From assembly GCF_015354505.1 (NCBI RefSeq), contig NZ_JACAFP010000003.1:214166-278165 (forward strand): 64,000 nt of DNA, in the 5' to 3' direction. Position 1 is the first letter of the stretch. The number at the start of each line of letters is the position of its first letter. Below, in pieces: positions 15,812-24,746 of the stretch. The notes below the pieces were generated by a model that saw only the letters and a list, made by a program, of their open reading frames with translations, was not told the DNA's origin and did no database searches. Both the position numbers and the translations under genes were made by a program. This stretch comes from Microbacterium sp. UFMG61 (GTDB lineage Bacteria; Actinomycetota; Actinomycetes; Actinomycetales; Microbacteriaceae).

Positions 15812-16846
15812 TCAGTCCTCGTCGACGAGCTCGCCGCGGATGCGCCGCAGGTCTTCCATGAGCGATCCGATCAGGATCCAGTGCGTCGATGCCGGCGGCC
15901 TGATCACGAGCGGTGCCGTGAGCGCGGGGATGGCCGAGGTCAGGGTGTCGGGCTCCGGCGCCACGTCGGCGATCTGCACGGCCAGTCGCACGTCGTGTCC
16001 GGCGCGGCGCAGCTGCTCGGCGATGGCGGCGACCGCCGGCTCCTGGCCGATCGAATCGTCGTAGTGGTCGAAGTAGGCGCGGGTCATGCCGATCGTCTGC
16101 GTGACGATCGGTGAGAGGCGTTCGAGCAGCGCGCGCATCTCGACGAGTTCTTCGCGATGCGTCGACCGTCGCGGGTTCAGGGTGAGCGACTCCTCACCGG
16201 CCTCGATCGCCGCCTCGGCCGCATCCTTCATCGGCCGCAGCAGCCGCGCCTCGAGCATCATCTCCTGCAGCCTGGCCGGGGTCTGCGGTTCGGGCAGGGC
16301 GTCGGCCAGCCGGTCGAGGCTCGCGGCGAGCTCCTTGCCGAGCATGCCGAGGTCGCGGCGAGCAGGGGCGACGAGCACCGGCGGCACGATCAGTGCATTC
16401 ACGACGATGCCGATCGCCACGCCGATCAGGGTCTCGACGATGCGGGCGAGCGCGTAGTCGGGCGTCGATCCGAGCGCGAGCACGAGCATCGCGGAGATCG
16501 CGACCTGGTTGCCGGTGCCGGGCGTCGCCCGGAGCGCCCACGCGACGAGCATCGCGACGACGATCGCGAGCAGCACGATCCAGCTCGGCGATCCGAGCAG
16601 CAGGCCGAGCAGGACGGCGATCACGACGCCGACGATCACGCCGATGCTGCGCTCGAGCGCCTTCGACAGCGACTGGTTGACGCTCGGCTGCACCACGAGC
16701 AGTGCGGCGATCGCAGCGAACACCGGCAGCTGTCCCGGCACGACCCAGCCCGCGAGCAGCCACGCGGCGATCGTGGCGGCGGCGGACTTCACCACCTGCA
16801 GCAGGGGTGAGCGCTTCGAGGCGCGGATCGCGGCGTGGATGCGCAT
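15812..16846 (-). CDS. FUSC/aromatic acid exporter-like membrane protein
   Basis: The 344-aa protein starts at 16846 with a short basic N-terminus, followed by about six hydrophobic segments in the first 180 residues (AATIAAWLLAGWVVP, LPVFAAIAALLVVQPSVNQS, IGVIVGVVIAVLLGLLLG, IVLLAIVVAMLVAWAL, and two more). A cytoplasmic helical region of about 160 residues follows. The VVQPSVNQSLSKALERSIGV segment is typical of FUSC proteins (R-x-x-GT/G after a helix). These are implicated in efflux of aromatic acids or similar compounds. Substrate is unknown. It stands alone. Confidence 0.82.
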   Translation of the reverse strand: MRIHAAIRASKRSPLLQVVKSAAATIAAWLLAGWVVPGQLPVFAAIAALLVVQPSVNQSLSKALERSIGVIVGVVIAVLLGLLLGSPSWIVLLAIVVAMLVAWALRATPGTGNQVAISAMLVLALGSTPDYALARIVETLIGVAIGIVVNALIVPPVLVAPARRDLGMLGKELAASLDRLADALPEPQTPARLQEMMLEARLLRPMKDAAEAAIEAGEESLTLNPRRSTHREELVEMRALLERLSPIVTQTIGMTRAYFDHYDDSIGQEPAVAAIAEQLRRAGHDVRLAVQIADVAPEPDTLTSAIPALTAPLVIRPPASTHWILIGSLMEDLRRIRGELVDED

Positions 16847-16976
16847 GTCGTCAACGCTACTCGGGTGGCGTTCACCGGAAGCGCCCGCGTTCGACCGAGA
16901 TGTCAACCCCGTCGCCAACGTTCTCGACCGGGCGCTGAATGGGATGACACGAACGACGAGCAGTGAGGAGCATCCT

Positions 16977-17432
16977 ATGGTGCAGATCATCGAGACCATC
17001 GACGTCCACGTTCCCATCGACGTCGCCTACAACCAGTGGACCCAGTTCGAGAGCTTCCCCCAGTTCCTCGACGAGGTCGAGTCGATCGTCCAGATCGACG
17101 ACACGCACAACAGGTGGACCGTGAAGGTCGGCGGCGCGACGCGTGAGTTCGACGCCGAGATCACCGAGCAGCACCCCGACGAGCGCATCGCCTGGAACAG
17201 CCTGGGCGGCGACACCGAGCACGCGGGAGTCGTGACCTTCCACAGGATCGAAGACCTCACGACCCGCGTGACCGTGCAGATCGACTGGGAGCCCGAGGGG
17301 CTTCTCGAGAAGGTCGGCGCACTCGTGGGTGCGGGATCGCACGCGGTCAAGAAGGATCTGAAGAACTTCAAGGAGTTCATCGAGAAGCACGGTGCCGAGA
17401 CCGGCGCCTGGCGCGGTGACGTGAAGGCCTGA
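16977..17432 (+). CDS. SRPBCC-superfamily (cyclase/dehydrase-like) protein
   Basis: The 151-aa protein is a single START/SRPBCC fold. The IIETIDVHVPIDVAYNQWTQ opening and FESFPQFLDEVESI block are typical of the polyketide cyclase/dehydrase group found widely in actinobacteria, and ERIAWNSLGG is also characteristic. These cytoplasmic proteins form a deep hydrophobic pocket for lipids or aromatic ligands. ATG 16977 follows GAGGAG. The gene is monocistronic and followed by a terminator-like hairpin. The ligand cannot be predicted. Confidence 0.85.
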   Translation: MVQIIETIDVHVPIDVAYNQWTQFESFPQFLDEVESIVQIDDTHNRWTVKVGGATREFDAEITEQHPDERIAWNSLGGDTEHAGVVTFHRIEDLTTRVTVQIDWEPEGLLEKVGALVGAGSHAVKKDLKNFKEFIEKHGAETGAWRGDVKA

Positions 17433-17446
17433 CACTCGTCAGGCGA

Positions 17447-17487
17447 GAGGTCCGAACGGCGGTCGTCCCCGTCGCCGTTCGGGCCTC
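17447..17487. terminator. Terminator-like hairpin after the SRPBCC gene
   Basis: Arms 17447-17461 and 17473-17487 (right arm CGCCGTTCGGGCCTC) form a 15-bp stem with one mismatch and an 11-bp loop. The stem starts 15 bp past the stop codon. Only a weak GTTCC follows, so it may be Rho-assisted. Confidence 0.65.
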
Positions 17488-17607
17488 GTTCCGTGTGCGG
17501 GGCGAACGCGCGAGTAGGTCGTCGAGCGCACGAAGATAGGGCATCCGCCCGATGTTCCTCGGGCACCTCAGAGCGGAGTGTGGAGACATTCCGACAGAGG
17601 AGATGTC

Positions 17608-17916
17608 ATGTACGAACACCCCTATCTCGCCTACACGGTGAGCGAGCACGACCAGGAGCAGATCCGGCAGGCCGCCGACCGCCGGTTCTTCCTCGAAGAG
17701 CACGCCGATCAGATCGTCCCGCGGGCCGCGGGTCCGATCCGCCGGCTCGGGCAGCGGATGCGGCGCGCGCTCACCGGTGCTCGCGGCACCGACACCGGCG
17801 CCGGCGCGCGGTCTGTCGCGCTCGGCGCGCGTTCGGCTGATATGCGCGGGCCGGATGCGTCCGCTGCCGCGGTGAGGCGCCCGCCGGCCGGGTGCGAACC
17901 GGCCCCGATTCGGTGA
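17608..17916 (+). CDS. Small basic protein of unknown function
   Basis: This 102-aa protein starts at ATG 17608 behind AGAGGAGATGTC, a strong ribosome site. The N-terminal 45 residues form an amphipathic charged helix pattern (HPYLAYTVSEHDQEQIRQAA, then FFLEEHAD); the rest is Arg/Ala/Gly-rich and probably disordered. The N-terminus resembles the 63-aa protein at 53915 (DPMVASLVYRLEAEEAEQRI...EH). Both sit just upstream of a transcriptional regulator. It lies 68 bp before the LuxR-type regulator and may share its transcript. No function is known to me. Confidence 0.6.
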   Translation: MYEHPYLAYTVSEHDQEQIRQAADRRFFLEEHADQIVPRAAGPIRRLGQRMRRALTGARGTDTGAGARSVALGARSADMRGPDASAAAVRRPPAGCEPAPIR

Positions 17917-17984
17917 GTTCCACTCCGCCGACGACGGAGGCAGAGACCGCCCCGGATGTCGGAGGGGAGTGGGACGATGAGTCC

Positions 17985-20864
17985 ATGCCCCCGTCTGCTC
18001 CGAGCACCGTGATGGTCGGCCGTGAGTCCGAGCTCGCGATCGTGCGCGGACTCTTCGGGCGGGCCGTCGATGGCACGCCCACGGCGGTGCTCGTCGAGGG
18101 TGAGGCCGGCATCGGCAAGTCCCGGCTGCTGCGCGAGTTCGGCGACGAGATCGCCGCCCGCGCCGACGTCCACGTCGGGTGGTGCCTCGACCTCGGCGCA
18201 TCGCGCACGCCCTTCGGGCCGCTCACCGGCATCCTGCGATCGATCGTGGCGCGCCTGGGGGCAGATCGTGTGCGCGAGGAACTCGGGGTCGGGGTCGAGG
18301 CGCTGGGCATGCTCCTTCCTGAGCTCAACCCGACCGAGCGCTCTCAGACCAGCCCCGACCGGCTGCGCGACGCGATCGCGGCCCTCATCGAGGCCGCCGC
18401 CGAGCACGCACCACAGGTACTCGTCGTCGAAGATCTGCACTGGGCCGACGAATCGACCCTCGCGCTCCTCTCTTTTCTTCTGCGCGCGCTGGCCCACGGT
18501 CGCATCCTCCTCGTCCTCACCTGCCGTAGCGACGACGTGCGCCGCGGCGACGCCGTGAGCCGCTTCATCGGCGAATCCACCCGCGGCCGTCTGCTCGAAC
18601 GGGTCGCGGTCGAGCGGCTCGAGGCGTCGGCCGTCCGAGAGCTCGCCGAGTCGATCACGGGTGAGACTCTCAGCGATGCCGCGCTCGACCGCATCCACGA
18701 ACGGGCAGAGGGTGTGCCGTTCTTCGTCGAGGAGCTGGCCGGATGCTCGGCAGGACCGCTGCCCGGGTCCCTGCGCGACCTGCTGCTGGCTCGGTTCGAC
18801 CGCCTCGCAGACGACGCGAGACGCGTGGTGCAGGTGATGTCGGGCGCCGAGCGGCCACTGTCGCACCCCCTCGTCGCGCAGCTCGCAGGGCTGCCCGAGG
18901 ATCGACTCGACGACGGCATCCGCGAGGCCACGCTCAGCGGCATCCTCGTGGTGGTCGACGACGACTATCGCTTCCGCCATGCCCTGCTGCGCGAAGCGGT
19001 GCATGACGACCTGCTCCCCGGTGCGAGAGCGCGCCTGCATCGCGCCTACGCCGAGGCCCTCGAGGCGAATGACCACGACGGCGCGGATCCGGCTGCGCTC
19101 GCGTACCACTGGCAGCTCGCGCAGGACGCCCGGCGGGCGCTCGCCGCCGCCGTCACCGCGATGCTCGACGCCAAGTCGCGCTTCGCCTTCGCGAGCGCGG
19201 CGCGCTTCGGCGAGCTTGCGCTCGACCTGTGGATCCAGGTGCCCGACGCGGCGAGCATCGTCGGCGTCGAGCGATTCGAGCTGCTGCGCACCCTCGGTTC
19301 GGTGCTGCGCAACGCCGGCGACGGAGAGCGGGCGCTCGCCGTGGTCACGCTCGCACTCGGCGAGGTCGACCCCGAGACGGTCGACCCGCGCATGCACGCG
19401 CGGCTGCTGCGCGACAGGGCCTACTACCTGATGAATCTCGGCCGCGCCGGATCCATCCCGCTGCTCGAGCAGGCGCTGGCCACCCTCGAGGGGCGGGTCG
19501 CCGACGATCGTCTGCGGGCATCCATCCTCAACCAGCTGGCCAGCAGGCACATGATCGCGGGACGCCTCCAGACGGCGATCGCGCTGGCCACGGAGGCGGG
19601 GGAGCATGCCGAGCGTGCAGGCTCCGACGACGAGCAGTCGATCGCTGCGAACGTGCGCGGCGGTGCCCTGGCCCACCTCGGCGATCTCGAGGCAGGACAC
19701 CGGGAGTACGCGCTGGCGCTGCGCCTGGCGAAGGGCACGAACGCCGAGATGCGGTATCGGGTCAACTACTCCGACCTGCTCGGGCTGCTGGGGCGCTATG
19801 ACGATGCGATCCGCGTCGCCGAAGACGGCTTGGCTCCGGCCCGAGCCTTCGGCGTCGAACGCACGACCGGCGCACTGATGACACAGAACATGGCGGTGCC
19901 GCTGCTCGAGCGGGGTGAGGTCGAGCAGGTCGAGGAGATCCTGGCGCGCGAGCTCGCGCAGCGCACCCTGCGCATCTCGCACATGTACTCGACGATGACC
20001 CGCGTGCGGGTGCTGGCCTGGCGGGGCCGTCATGAAGAGGCCGCCGAGATCCTGCGCGAATGGCGCCCATCGTTCGAGGAGACCGGTCGGGTCGAGCGGC
20101 AGATCTGGTACGACGAGGTCATGATGCGCGTGGCGGTCGCCGCGGGCCGCGGCGACCTGGCGCATGCGCTCGACGAGGTGAGACGGATGCTCGCCGATGA
20201 CGGGCCGGTGTTCCTGCACCAGCGGCGCCTGCTGCTCGAGGCGGCGTGGATGATCGCCGAACTCCGGGCCTCGGGGTCCGACGTCGGCGACGCGATCGGC
20301 GAGGTGCGCGGTGCCTGGCTCGGACAGCCCACCCCGCTGCTCGGTGACGCCTGGGGGTCGATCCTCGAGGCCTTCCTCGCGCCGTCGATCCCGGGCCTGC
20401 AGGCAGCCGTCGCCCTCGCCGACCACGACGACGTTCCCGTGACCTTTCGTGTGACCACCCGTCTCGCTCTCGCGCGGCTGCTCGTCGACGCCGGAGATCG
20501 CGCGGCTGCCACCCCCGTGCTCGCCGCAGCGCTTCGCGAGGCCGAACGCCTCGGACACGTGCCGCTGACGCGGTTGGTCGGGGCGTTCTCCGCGGCGTCC
20601 GGCCTCGCTCCGGCATCCGTCTCCGAGCATTCCACCGCCGGTTCCGTCCCGCTCACCGCACGTGAGCGGCAGGTGCTCGCGCTGATCGCCGAGGGGCTGA
20701 GCAACCGGCAGATCGGCGAGCGGCTCTTCATCAGCACGAAGACGGTCAGCGTTCATGTGTCTGCCGTTCTGCGCAAACTTGGTGTCGGCACGCGCACAGA
20801 AGCGGCCGTGATCCAGAAGAAGTCGGAGTTCATGGCCAACGGTCAGCCCGCCGTGGTACGTTGA
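17985..20864 (+). CDS. Large ATP-binding LuxR-family regulator (LAL/MalT type)
   Basis: The 959-aa protein has an N-terminal AAA-type ATPase domain with Walker A GEAGIGKS (residues 39-46) and a Walker B-like [12 protein letters not shown] long helical TPR-like middle spans about residues 350-870. A LuxR HTH lies near 887-950 ([20 protein letters not shown] and [16 protein letters not shown]). The size and order match the LAL family, which activates genes in response to a ligand sensed by the ATPase/TPR part. ATG 17985 was preferred to an upstream GTG because MVGRESEL, the usual family opening, follows shortly. Target genes are unknown. Confidence 0.92.
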   Translation: MPPSAPSTVMVGRESELAIVRGLFGRAVDGTPTAVLVEGEAGIGKSRLLREFGDEIAARADVHVGWCLDLGASRTPFGPLTGILRSIVARLGADRVREELGVGVEALGMLLPELNPTERSQTSPDRLRDAIAALIEAAAEHAPQVLVVEDLHWADESTLALLSFLLRALAHGRILLVLTCRSDDVRRGDAVSRFIGESTRGRLLERVAVERLEASAVRELAESITGETLSDAALDRIHERAEGVPFFVEELAGCSAGPLPGSLRDLLLARFDRLADDARRVVQVMSGAERPLSHPLVAQLAGLPEDRLDDGIREATLSGILVVVDDDYRFRHALLREAVHDDLLPGARARLHRAYAEALEANDHDGADPAALAYHWQLAQDARRALAAAVTAMLDAKSRFAFASAARFGELALDLWIQVPDAASIVGVERFELLRTLGSVLRNAGDGERALAVVTLALGEVDPETVDPRMHARLLRDRAYYLMNLGRAGSIPLLEQALATLEGRVADDRLRASILNQLASRHMIAGRLQTAIALATEAGEHAERAGSDDEQSIAANVRGGALAHLGDLEAGHREYALALRLAKGTNAEMRYRVNYSDLLGLLGRYDDAIRVAEDGLAPARAFGVERTTGALMTQNMAVPLLERGEVEQVEEILARELAQRTLRISHMYSTMTRVRVLAWRGRHEEAAEILREWRPSFEETGRVERQIWYDEVMMRVAVAAGRGDLAHALDEVRRMLADDGPVFLHQRRLLLEAAWMIAELRASGSDVGDAIGEVRGAWLGQPTPLLGDAWGSILEAFLAPSIPGLQAAVALADHDDVPVTFRVTTRLALARLLVDAGDRAAATPVLAAALREAERLGHVPLTRLVGAFSAASGLAPASVSEHSTAGSVPLTARERQVLALIAEGLSNRQIGERLFISTKTVSVHVSAVLRKLGVGTRTEAAVIQKKSEFMANGQPAVVR

Positions 20865-20941
20865 GCGAGCGCGTATGTCGGACGTTCCGACACGGCGTGG
20901 GCCGCGCAAGCGGCCGTTTGAAAACAGAAAGTAGAAAACAC

Positions 20942-21145
20942 ATGGCCACTGGCACTGTGAAATGGTTCAACGCGGAAAAGGGCTTCGGCTTCATCGCTCC
21001 CGATGACGGCACGGACGACCTTTTCGCCCACTACTCGGCAATCGCCGGCTCCGGTTTCAAGGAGCTCCGCGAGAACCAGAAGGTCGAATTCGACGCTGAG
21101 CGTGGCCCCAAGGGCATGCAGGCGGCGAACATCCGCGCTCTCTGA
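20942..21145 (+). CDS. Cold-shock domain protein (CspA family)
   Basis: This 67-aa protein is a single cold-shock domain with RNP1 (KGFGFIAP) and RNP2 (DLFAHYS) nucleic-acid-binding motifs, the exact length of CspA proteins. It binds single-stranded RNA and acts as an RNA chaperone. The 5' region lacks a strong Shine-Dalgarno but is A-rich (GAAAACAGAAAGTAGAAAAC), a pattern seen before csp starts. It ends in a strong intrinsic terminator at 21164-21197. Confidence 0.96.
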   Translation: MATGTVKWFNAEKGFGFIAPDDGTDDLFAHYSAIAGSGFKELRENQKVEFDAERGPKGMQAANIRAL

Positions 21146-21163
21146 GCGCGCGCTGACTTCCTG

Positions 21164-21197
21164 AAGCCGGCCGGATCCTCACGGATCCGGCCGGCTT
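21164..21197 (+). terminator. Intrinsic terminator of the cold-shock gene
   Basis: A perfect 15-bp stem (21164-21178 with 21183-21197, right arm GGATCCGGCCGGCTT) around a TCAC loop is followed by TCTTTG. It starts 19 bp after the stop codon. Confidence 0.92.
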
Positions 21198-21344
21198 TCT
21201 TTGTGCCCCGGGTCTTCGTGCGGCGCGACAGGCGCGGGCGGGTCAGTTCCGCATTCGCGTTCGATGTGAGGTCGATTCCGCACCCGATTAGCCGGTCGGG
21301 GGTGCGCAACCGACCCCGCTGGGCGGCAGGGCTCGTCGAGGTGC

Positions 21345-22121
21345 TCAGTCGTGCGCCGGGGCGGAGCGCTCGGGGCCAGGGGGTTCGGTTCCATCGGGTG
21401 CCGCATCGAGCAGCAGGTCGCCGAGGATCACGTCGCCGATACGTCCACGAGCGACGGGATGCTGCGCGCACCGGTTGATCAGCTCGACCAAGACGGTGTG
21501 ATCCGTGCGCTGCAGGCGGGTGTCGAGCACAAGCGTGTCTCCCGAGGACAGCGTCAGGGTGAGGCGCTTCCGGTCGCCGACCACGCTGGCAATCGCATCC
21601 CACTCCAGAGCGCGGCGGGGAAAGAGCGGTGCGGCGGCAGTCAGTGCTCGCGCGTCGAACAGCAGATCGACCGAGCGCAGCGCGGCGATCAGGCGCCAGA
21701 GCGCATACCCGACACCGACGAGCGCGAGCGCGGCGCTCAGGTTGTACGACAGGCGTCGGCTGAGCCCCTCGGCAGCGGCCATCCAGGCATACAGCGTGAG
21801 CGGAATCGCGCTGACGACGAGAAGAACTGCGGCATAGATGCCGGCCTTCCGGTGCGAGGGAGCCGAGATCGCTCCGGACGATGTGCGCACATGGACACCG
21901 CCGGAAATCGACGGTTCGCCGACTGCCAGAGCCCACAGCAGCGCCATGATCACGAAGCAACCGCCGAGCAGCGCCTTGATGACGGCCTCGTTCTCGAAGC
22001 TGACGGCGAGGAGGGCGACGGCGCCGAGCCCGTAAAGAGGCACCCTGAACCCTCTCGTCGAGGTGAAGGACGGCCGGTGAGAGGCCAGCCGGTCGATCGT
22101 CGTCTCGCGCAGGATGCTCAT
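21345..22121 (-). CDS. Four-helix membrane protein with PH-like cytoplasmic part (paralogue 2)
   Basis: The 258-aa protein has four predicted membrane helices in the first 155 residues (VPLYGLGAVALLAVSFE, CFVIMALLWALAV, YAAVLLVVSAIPLTLYAWMA, LSAALALVGVGYALWRLIAAL), grouped as two pairs. A C-terminal soluble domain of about 95 residues has a PH/GRAM-like beta pattern. It is clearly homologous to the upstream gene: WRLIAA, a buried WD-x-I core, RCA/RCS, and ARGRIGD-x-x-L-x-DLL match at equivalent places. ATG 22121 overlaps that gene's stop (ATGA). It closes the WXG operon. Tandem duplication beside a WXG effector-like gene suggests immunity, but a secretion-accessory role is possible. Confidence 0.72.
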   Translation of the reverse strand: MSILRETTIDRLASHRPSFTSTRGFRVPLYGLGAVALLAVSFENEAVIKALLGGCFVIMALLWALAVGEPSISGGVHVRTSSGAISAPSHRKAGIYAAVLLVVSAIPLTLYAWMAAAEGLSRRLSYNLSAALALVGVGYALWRLIAALRSVDLLFDARALTAAAPLFPRRALEWDAIASVVGDRKRLTLTLSSGDTLVLDTRLQRTDHTVLVELINRCAQHPVARGRIGDVILGDLLLDAAPDGTEPPGPERSAPAHD

Positions 22122-22903
22122 CGTGATCTCCGTGCTCGAGCGGTCGGGGGATCGCCGGGGAACGAGCCGTGTGGTGCAGCCTCGGCGAGCAGGTCGTCGA
22201 GCACCGCATCGCCGATGCGTGCGCGGGCCCCGGGAAAAGCGCTGCATCGATCGACGAGCGCGCGCAGCACTTGTGGATCCGAGGCCTGGTGTCCGATGGG
22301 GAACGACGCCTCTGTGCCGTCTGACAGCAGGAGCACGAGGCTCGTGTCGGTGCCGGTCGTGAGCTCGATCTCGTCCCACGAGATCAGGCGCGACCTGCGC
22401 ACCGGAGAGGAGAGGTGGACGCCCTCGGCGTCGAGTCGGAGGTCAGTCGAAGTCACTGCTGCGATCAGACGCCACGCGGCGAAGAAGAAGCAGCCGACGG
22501 CGATGAGGAAGATACCGCTGGTGCGTCGGGGAAGGTCTCCCGGGGCGGCGAGCGTGAAGGCATATGCGAGGCCGGTCGCCGCGGCGACGAGCAGAAGCGC
22601 GAGGAGCCAGATGATGAGGAGTCGTCGGGAGCGGGCGGTGATCGTTCCGCTCGCGGTGAGCACCTCGACCTGTCCGGGATGGTTCGAGGGGCGCAAGGCG
22701 CCGGCCGCCAGTGCCGCCATGGCAACCAGCCCGATCACCAGCACGACACCGAAGGGGTTGTCTCCGGTCGCGACGACCACAGCAGCCGCCACCAGCAAGA
22801 GTATGAGGAGTGACAGCTTCATCACGTCTGTCCGCCACTGCCGCCGGCGCGCGTTCGCGTACTGCGCCACCACGACAACGCGCCGACGCCGACTTTCAGT
22901 CAC
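22118..22903 (-). CDS. Four-helix membrane protein with PH-like cytoplasmic part (paralogue 1)
   Basis: The 261-aa protein starts at GTG 22903, overlapping the long WXG gene by 8 bp (GTGACTGA). It has the same plan as its downstream paralogue: an Arg-rich N-terminus, two membrane-helix pairs (LSLLILLLVAAAVVVAT; VVLVIGLVAMAALAAGAL; WLLALLLVAAATGLAYAF; IFLIAVGCFFFAAWRLIAAV) and a soluble domain with SWDEIELTTG and ARARIGDAVLDDLL. No enzymatic motif is visible. The tight coupling to the effector-like gene means it is made together with it, as expected of an immunity or chaperone function (inference). Confidence 0.72.
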   Translation of the reverse strand: MTESRRRRVVVVAQYANARRRQWRTDVMKLSLLILLLVAAAVVVATGDNPFGVVLVIGLVAMAALAAGALRPSNHPGQVEVLTASGTITARSRRLLIIWLLALLLVAAATGLAYAFTLAAPGDLPRRTSGIFLIAVGCFFFAAWRLIAAVTSTDLRLDAEGVHLSSPVRRSRLISWDEIELTTGTDTSLVLLLSDGTEASFPIGHQASDPQVLRALVDRCSAFPGARARIGDAVLDDLLAEAAPHGSFPGDPPTARARRSR

Positions 22904-24077
22904 TGTGGCTCAGGGTCTCGGAGACGTCGTAGAACCAGTCGCCCACGGATTCGCCCATGTCGCCCGCGATGATGAACCCATCGGCGACGAACTCGTAGAT
23001 CCCTTCCTTCCACGTGGGCGCGACTGTCCCCCACACCTCGGAGGCGGCCCAGCCCACGAGGGCCGCACCGCCGGCTCCGAGTCCCACAGACGCGATGGCG
23101 GGGAATGCGAGCATGGCGGCGACCTCCGCTCCCACGACGCCACCGAGCGCGCCTCCCGCCCATTCGACCGCGACGTCGAGCGGGGCCTCCCCTTCGGCGA
23201 TGTCCCAGACACCGAAGACGACGTCGCCGGCGGGTCCGGTGACCTCCAACACCCTGCGACCATTGGTGAGGAACTCCGAGAAGGTCTCGAAGTCGTCGCC
23301 CCTGGCGTTGAACGTGTCAGGGAGTCCCGCCGCGAGTTTCTCCTGAAGTCGTGCTCGCAGCGCGGGATCGTTCGTGACTCCCGACTTGCGCACCATCTCC
23401 GATGCCAGATCGTGGTAGTCCTTCGCATCGGCTTGCAGTCTGGCGATTCTGCTCGTCCAGTCGATGTCGAGATAGGTGGCGCCCCCATCGAGGATGGTGC
23501 TGGCGCCCTCGCGAAGCGTCGCGCGTATCTCCTCGGCGCTGACGGTGTCGGATATGCCGGCGGCCAGGGCGACGAGGTTCTCGGAGATCCAGATCTCGTG
23601 GTCCGCGTGCCAGTCGACCACGTCACGTTGCATACGTCCATAGTCCCGCTCGAGCCGCTGGTGGAGCTGCCAGTCATCCCAAGACGGATCGTCGGTCGTC
23701 TGCGGCACCGCGCCCACCCAGACCGAGCGGAAGACCTCGTCGCCGACCACGCGAAGACCGATCTCCTGCGCGTGCTGCAGATAGCCGTCGAAGTGCTCGC
23801 GCATCCGTTCGATCCTGCCGGCGAACACGTGCATCGCCTCGGCGAAGGGGCCCGCTATCTCGGTGATCTCCCTGGCTGCCTGCACCAGGTCGAAGGAGAT
23901 ATCGATGAATGCCGTCGCTGACGCGCCCTGCCAATAGGTCGAGGTGTTGATCGCGTCGTCACCGCTGACGAGGTCGCCCTCCGATGCCGCCTTCTCGGCG
24001 GAATGGCGCATCCACTCCGCGGCGCCGCGGATCGCGGCGGGGTCACCGCCGACGCGGATCGCGAAGCTGGCGGTCAC
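22896..24077 (-). CDS. Long WXG-domain protein with glycine-zipper C-terminus; candidate type VII effector
   Basis: The 393-aa protein starts at GTG 24077 (GTGA overlap). The first 100 residues are a helical hairpin with W49-Q50-G51 in the turn (TYWQGASATAF), the WXG100 signature. A long alpha-helical, acidic middle (about 120-290) follows. Near residues 308-345 comes a hydrophobic Gly/Ala segment with G-x-x-x-G-x-x-x-G spacing (GGALGGVVGAEV, then SVGLGAGGAALVGW). A short amphipathic tail ends at 393. No nuclease, NADase or lipase motif is seen. Architecture recalls LXG/WXG polymorphic toxins whose glycine-zipper end inserts into membranes. Two linked four-helix proteins are candidate antitoxins. 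It could instead be a structural T7 substrate. Confidence 0.75.
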   Translation of the reverse strand: MTASFAIRVGGDPAAIRGAAEWMRHSAEKAASEGDLVSGDDAINTSTYWQGASATAFIDISFDLVQAAREITEIAGPFAEAMHVFAGRIERMREHFDGYLQHAQEIGLRVVGDEVFRSVWVGAVPQTTDDPSWDDWQLHQRLERDYGRMQRDVVDWHADHEIWISENLVALAAGISDTVSAEEIRATLREGASTILDGGATYLDIDWTSRIARLQADAKDYHDLASEMVRKSGVTNDPALRARLQEKLAAGLPDTFNARGDDFETFSEFLTNGRRVLEVTGPAGDVVFGVWDIAEGEAPLDVAVEWAGGALGGVVGAEVAAMLAFPAIASVGLGAGGAALVGWAASEVWGTVAPTWKEGIYEFVADGFIIAGDMGESVGDWFYDVSETLSHSD

Positions 24078-24370
24078 AGCGGTCCCACCGCATCCGCGAT
24101 CTTCTGCAGCTCCGCTGCGGTCGTCTCTTCGTTGGTGATCGTCTCCGCAGCGACGTCTCGAAGAATCCCGGCGATCATCATGTAGCTCGATCCGAAAGGC
24201 TCGAGCATCGACGTGAGGCGGGCGATGACGTCGGCGATGGGTATCGAGCCTTCGCCTCCGTCGACGGCGGCGGGGAACGTGCTGAGAGCCGTCTTCGTCA
24301 GTTCCACGACTTCCTCGAGTTGCGCCGCGTTGGCGTCGAGTCGCTCGGAGTCGACATCGATCCGGCTCAT
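24074..24370 (-). CDS. WXG100-like small helical protein
   Basis: The 98-aa protein has the size and heptad pattern of ESX-type helical-hairpin proteins. DVDSERLDANAAQLEEVVEL forms the first helix, a Gly/Ser turn comes near residue 40-46 (DGGEGS), and a second helix follows with MMIAGILRDVAAETITNEETT. The canonical WXG triplet is absent, but many type VII partner proteins lack it. It overlaps both neighbours by 4 bp, so it is made together with the long WXG protein and may form a heterodimer with its N-terminal domain, as LXG-associated (Lap-like) proteins do. This pairing is inference. Confidence 0.65.
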   Translation of the reverse strand: MSRIDVDSERLDANAAQLEEVVELTKTALSTFPAAVDGGEGSIPIADVIARLTSMLEPFGSSYMMIAGILRDVAAETITNEETTAAELQKIADAVGPL

Positions 24371-24654
24371 GCGGCACTGCCCGAGGTGCGGGACCCCGCG
24401 ATCTGCGGGTCGATGAGGACCCGCGAGACGTTTCGGCTCGCCGCTTGCCGTTCGAGGTCGGCGATACGGACGAGCATCCATGGCTGGGCCGAGCCCAGCT
24501 CACGATGAAGCCGATCGAGCGCGGAGTATGCGGCGATAGCCAGCTGTCCGTTCCGAAGCCGCCTCAGTTCGATCTGTGCTCGGCTCTCTTCATCGATGCT
24601 GCCGATGGGTACATAGACGACCGGCGGTATCGCGTTTCCAGCGACGTATTCCAT
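24367..24654 (-). CDS. SAV_915/SseB-like small protein
   Basis: The 95-aa protein resembles actinobacterial SAV_915-type proteins: VVYVPIGS at the N-terminus, a strand with ELRRLRNGQLAIAAYSALDRL, then the QPWMLVRIADLE block. These are small alpha/beta proteins, often found beside type VII or WXG genes; biochemical role is unknown. ATG 24654 follows GAGGGGGAA. It is the first gene of the five-gene operon, and its start faces the iron-uptake operon across 186 bp. Confidence 0.68.
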   Translation of the reverse strand: MEYVAGNAIPPVVYVPIGSIDEESRAQIELRRLRNGQLAIAAYSALDRLHRELGSAQPWMLVRIADLERQAASRNVSRVLIDPQIAGSRTSGSAA

Positions 24655-24746
24655 GAGTTCCCCCTCAGGCTCAGATCGAGGGTAGCGCCGCGCTTGTCGG
24701 CATCGACCTCGCCGGGATATGCCGCCCGTCGTCGATCCCGAGATGA

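Noticed and set aside
17709..20909. Long minus-strand open frame opposite the LuxR-type regulator
   Set aside because: It is a shadow of a real gene with clear domains; the minus reading is low-complexity Arg/Gly/His sequence with no domain.
21345..24654. Full type VII secretion locus
   Set aside because: No EccC/EssC-type ATPase, EccD channel or mycosin is encoded in the window; only substrate-type proteins are present.
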